From positions 3,007,895-3,071,894 of the forward strand of contig NW_004450464.1 in NCBI RefSeq assembly GCF_000321225.1: a DNA stretch of 64,000 bases. Reading direction: 5' to 3'. Shown here in pieces: positions 61,131 to 64,000 of the stretch (position 1 is the first letter of the stretch; each line of letters begins with the position of its first letter). Under the pieces are notes generated by a model. It saw nothing but the letters and a program-made list of their open reading frames with translations, was not told the origin of the DNA and did not search any database. This stretch comes from Odobenus rosmarus divergens. Its lineage: Eukaryota; Chordata; Mammalia; Carnivora; Odobenidae. The translations under genes and the position numbers were made by a program.

Positions 61131-61134
61131 GAGG

Positions 61135-61355
61135 AAGTGTGCTGTGGTCATTACAGACTCTGGTTCCCTCAACCCTTCTGTCTCCTTCTCAGGGTTTATG
61201 TAATTGACACCTGCTCATTTTTACTTATTTAGTGTTCTTTCAAAAAGTATGATCGATTGCCTAGTCCCTGTTGAAGTCTGAGCTCTCTGAGTGTAGGGGT
61301 TAGGTCTCCTATTTCTATTTTATCTTCCTCTGCTTGACTTAATATGGAGCATATT
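61135..61355 (+). repeat. L2-like 3' end
   Basis: GAGCTCTCTGAGTGTAGGGGTTAGGTCTCC is a diverged form of the L2 block AGCTCCATGAGGGCAGGGACC, ending near AATATGGAGCATATTTAATAG. Confidence 0.55.
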
Positions 61356-61659
61356 TAATAGTGTGGTATTGTCCGACTATGCCACCAGCCTGCGCAGACC
61401 CAAGGGCACACACTGGTCACGTGAAGTACTTCGGTTTCAATGTAAATATGACAGAAGAAAATGGGAAGCTTTGCATTCTAGTTATCTATTCACATTTAGG
61501 GTCTATAAACCTGGAAGTCATATTTGATTTCAGCATCATTTATTCCAGTGGATTGAATGGAACCAATTTTAGATTCCCAGAGCAAAGACATTCTTTATTT
61601 AAGAGTGAAGGTAGTTGTCCTTCCCTCCAAAAGCAGGATGGGTGAGTGTGTTTTCTCTT

Positions 61660-61722
61660 TCACACACACACACTCCACACACACGTGGAAAGAGAAGAAC
61701 ATACTCCTCCTGCTTTTTGACG

Positions 61723-61768
<46 letters not shown>
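61660..61768 (+). repeat. CA and TG microsatellites in inverted order
   Basis: A CA-rich part at about 61661-61684 is followed 40 bases later by a long TG run at 61724-61768. The Cys-Val repeat frames are its translation and not proteins. Confidence 0.95.
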
Positions 61769-61769
<1 letters not shown>

Positions 61770-61770
<1 letters not shown>

Positions 61771-63403
61771 CAAGGAGAGGTTCAGATGCACCTGAGTCAC
61801 CTGGAGGACCAGGAAATTTTGATGCTTTGGTCTGGATGGGACTCAGAATTATTTAGCTTAAGCGTCCCACGTTTCTGAAACGGGTAGTTTTTTCAATATC
61901 CTGGTTTCAGTGGAATTGAGAGATCAATTATCAGGACATAATGTAGGGCACAGAAAGATGCCAGAGGTTTTTAAATCTTTGCTTTATCACATTAAATATT
62001 GGGGTCAGTTTAAGATCTGCCAATAAAAGGTCCCCACTGTGTTAGAAAGGATTTAAGCACCTATTGCTCATCAATGTGTTTTATACATTAAACAAGCCTC
62101 TTTTTTTGCCTCGGATTTTGACGAGTTACGCTCAAGATCCAGAACTCATTTGATTTTTTGCAGATCAAAATTATACTTCATTTGAATTTTTAAAATATTT
62201 GTGAACTACAAATTTTTTTTCTCTTTTATTTTCTAGTTCATAGGACCTAACAGATATTTTTCACAATCTATAAAATGCATTTTAATTTCTTCATGTCATT
62301 TGTTATTTTGTTATTTTTATTTTAGTTTTTAGTTTTTGCTTGGATGATGGTTTTGGAGCCATGTAAATTTTTTAATAACCTTTTTTAATAGCATTTTCTG
62401 ATTCTAAATTAACATATGCTTTTTGTAGAAAACTTGAATAACTTGAAAGTTTTAAAGGATTTAAAGTTTCTTTAAATTTATGTCTATGGGGGGGCGGGTT
62501 GCAGAAACCAAACCTGGTATGTCAGGACACTGAGGTAAAAGTGTAATAATAATCAGTGTATGGCTTCTCATGAAAATTTATTCAAATAACTTCTGAAAAA
62601 TAAAATAAATTGGAACTTTCAATTTCTGTGTTTCATAGTTCATAAATACAAAATGAAAAGTAGAAACCAAGTCTCTGTAAGAGGGAGGGGATTTTCTATT
62701 TTTCTGGGGATAGTATTCCCCCCCATACTTTGTAACATTTTGTCGATGTTTTTGGACCACTTTTACTGTGATTGAGTTGATGGTCTTGATTTAGAGTACA
62801 CGTAGAAGCCCTTTCAAATTAGGACAACATAGTGCTAAAGATTTATATGATGCAATAAATCATGGTTTATATTAAAGAATAGGTCAAGGGAATACTTCAA
62901 ATGAATCCTCCCATGAAAGAATTTATGGAAAATAGAGAATGAAGGAAAAACAACATGAACACTTTTAATGCCCTTCTTGAACAATAGTTCACAGTTCTAC
63001 CAACTTGGCCCAGTTATCATTAGGTCATCCATAAGTGTTCTCTCTCTCTCTTTCTCTGTTGTGCTCAAAACATTTCAGGAAGGGAAATGGCTTCTGAGGC
63101 TGTTGTCAGGCCTGGAGCATTCCAAGTCTCCCTACAAACCAAGGACTAGACCTCAGGCACAACCTGCTTTCAGTTTCAAGGTTTAGCTAGTCTCTAGTGC
63201 ATAAAACTCGATTGTATTCTGCAGTTGAAGGAATTGTGGAGCCAATTTTAATTAATATTAGCATTGTCTATTTTTAAATTGCTAAATACATTCCCCAAAA
63301 GTTTAGGCACGTTTTTAAAAAATGTTTGAGATTGTTTTTTCTCTTGGCTGCTTCTAAATCAGAAATCTCTTTTTTTTCCTCCATGTAGATTCTAGGTGCC
63401 TAA
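61770..63403. other. GPC6: Intron 2 stretch, nothing recognised
   Basis: AT-rich; no repeat family or exon recognised. Confidence 0.5.
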
Positions 63404-63423
63404 TACACTCAATATATTTTCTT

Positions 63424-63622
63424 TTTTTTTAAAGATTTTATTTATTATTTATTTGAGAGAGAGAGAATGAGAGATAGAGAGAGCATAAGAGGGAAGAGGG
63501 TCAGAGGGAGAAGCAGACTCCCCGCTGAGCAGGGAGCCCGATGCGGGACTTGATTCCGGGACTCCAGGATCATGACCTGAGCCGAAGGCAGTCGCTTAAC
63601 CAACTGAGCCACCCAGACGCCC
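63424..63622 (-). mobile_element. Can-SINE
   Basis: Minus-strand element with CAGTCGCTTAACCAACTGAG head. The duplication TACACTCAATATATTTTCTT is perfect over 20 bp at 63404-63423 and 63623-63642. Confidence 0.96.
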
Positions 63623-63734
63623 TACACTCAATATATTTTCTTAATTCACTCATTCATTCCCCATATTTGGGGAAAGGTCTACTTTGCTCATGACATCATG
63701 CCAAGTTCTATTCAAAACAAATAAACAGAAAGGT

Positions 63735-63900
63735 CAGGTAAACAGTTCAGGCCTTGGAGTCAGAAACTAGATTTCAAATGCAGAATTTACAGTTCATTGA
63801 CAAAGTGACCTGGGAAGTTTCTTGAACTCTTTGGGTTTCATGTTTTCTCTTTTCAAAATGAGTGTAATAATTGTAGTTTTGAAAATGTACACAAGGGGCC
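63735..63900 (+). repeat. MIR, diverged
   Basis: AGGCCTTGGAGTCAGAAACTAG, CAAAGTGACCTGGGAAGTTTC and TTCTCTTTTCAAAATGAGTG are in MIR order. Confidence 0.75.
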
Positions 63901-64000
63901 CAACATGTGTCTGACAAAAAGTGAGGATTTAATTTATGGTGGCTGTCTCCTGCTCTTCATCCTTATCATGTGCTTCTGTTCTTGTCCCTAAGAAGCTGAC

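Larger units (their letters stand above)
52287..64000 (+). other. GPC6: GPC6 intron 2, 5' part
   Basis: No glypican exon follows the donor within the window, so the remaining 11.7 kb is intron. It contains two Can-SINEs, MIR and L2 relics, an old LTR-like stretch, a long CCTT tract and a CA/TG microsatellite pair. The next exon, expected to continue from EFFRELLENAEKS, is not present. Confidence 0.85.

Noticed and set aside
61557..61878. Frames with Cys-Val repeats
   Set aside because: Translation of the TG microsatellite.
24..63622. tRNA-like segments in SINE heads as tRNA genes
   Set aside because: They are tRNA-derived SINE heads without a cloverleaf; none is a functional tRNA.

Overview
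This window is nuclear DNA of a carnivoran mammal. The evidence is 17 tRNA-derived Can-SINEs (the GGGCGCCTGGGTGGCTCAG type), several 3' ends of a carnivore-type L1, older MIR, L2, MaLR, hAT and Tigger relics, and AT-rich, CpG-poor DNA without operons. The SINE and L1 variants look like those of caniform/arctoid carnivores (bear, seal or mustelid side), but I cannot fix the species from sequence alone.

The only protein-coding sequence I can support is one internal exon on the + strand at 52128-52286, 159 bp. It encodes 52 complete codons plus two split codons of glypican-6 (GPC6), a GPI-anchored heparan sulfate proteoglycan, and corresponds to exon 2. It has a branch-point-like CTGAC, a pyrimidine tract with AG acceptor, and a GTAGGT donor. 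On this reading 1-52127 is the 3' part of GPC6 intron 1 and 52287-64000 is the 5' part of intron 2. GPC6 is known for extremely long introns, which fits. All other open frames are short, lack recognisable domains, or lie in repeats.

Layout: 1-1070, two minus-strand Can-SINEs and a minus-strand L1 end. 2.6-5.8 kb, a SINE, old repeats, a MIR and a second L1 end. 8.4-19 kb, five SINEs, a short L1 end, and two degraded Tigger DNA transposons, one broken by a SINE. 20.4-21.1 kb, an old repeat. 25.5-26.2 kb, a 50-N gap with signs of misassembly. 27.8-30 kb, an old L1 end, L2, two SINEs, and an L1 inserted into an hAT element. 31.5-32.5 kb, a minus-strand L1 ORF2 tail. 37.6 kb, one SINE. 43.1-45.9 kb, an inverted SINE pair, an old L1, a MaLR LTR and a young-looking SINE. 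48.4-52 kb, an hAT end, a SINE, an old L1 and a MaLR LTR only 177 bp before the exon. Intron 2 holds two SINEs, MIR/L2 relics, a 160-bp CCTT-type tract at 59.0 kb and a CA/TG microsatellite pair at 61.7 kb.

The most useful observation is technical. The 500 bases right of the N gap are an exact copy of sequence 3.85 kb downstream, and they are bracketed by a 95-bp direct repeat of the sequence left of the gap. Together this implies a false insertion in the assembly. I found no bacterial-type system, CRISPR array, structural RNA gene or convincing new gene.
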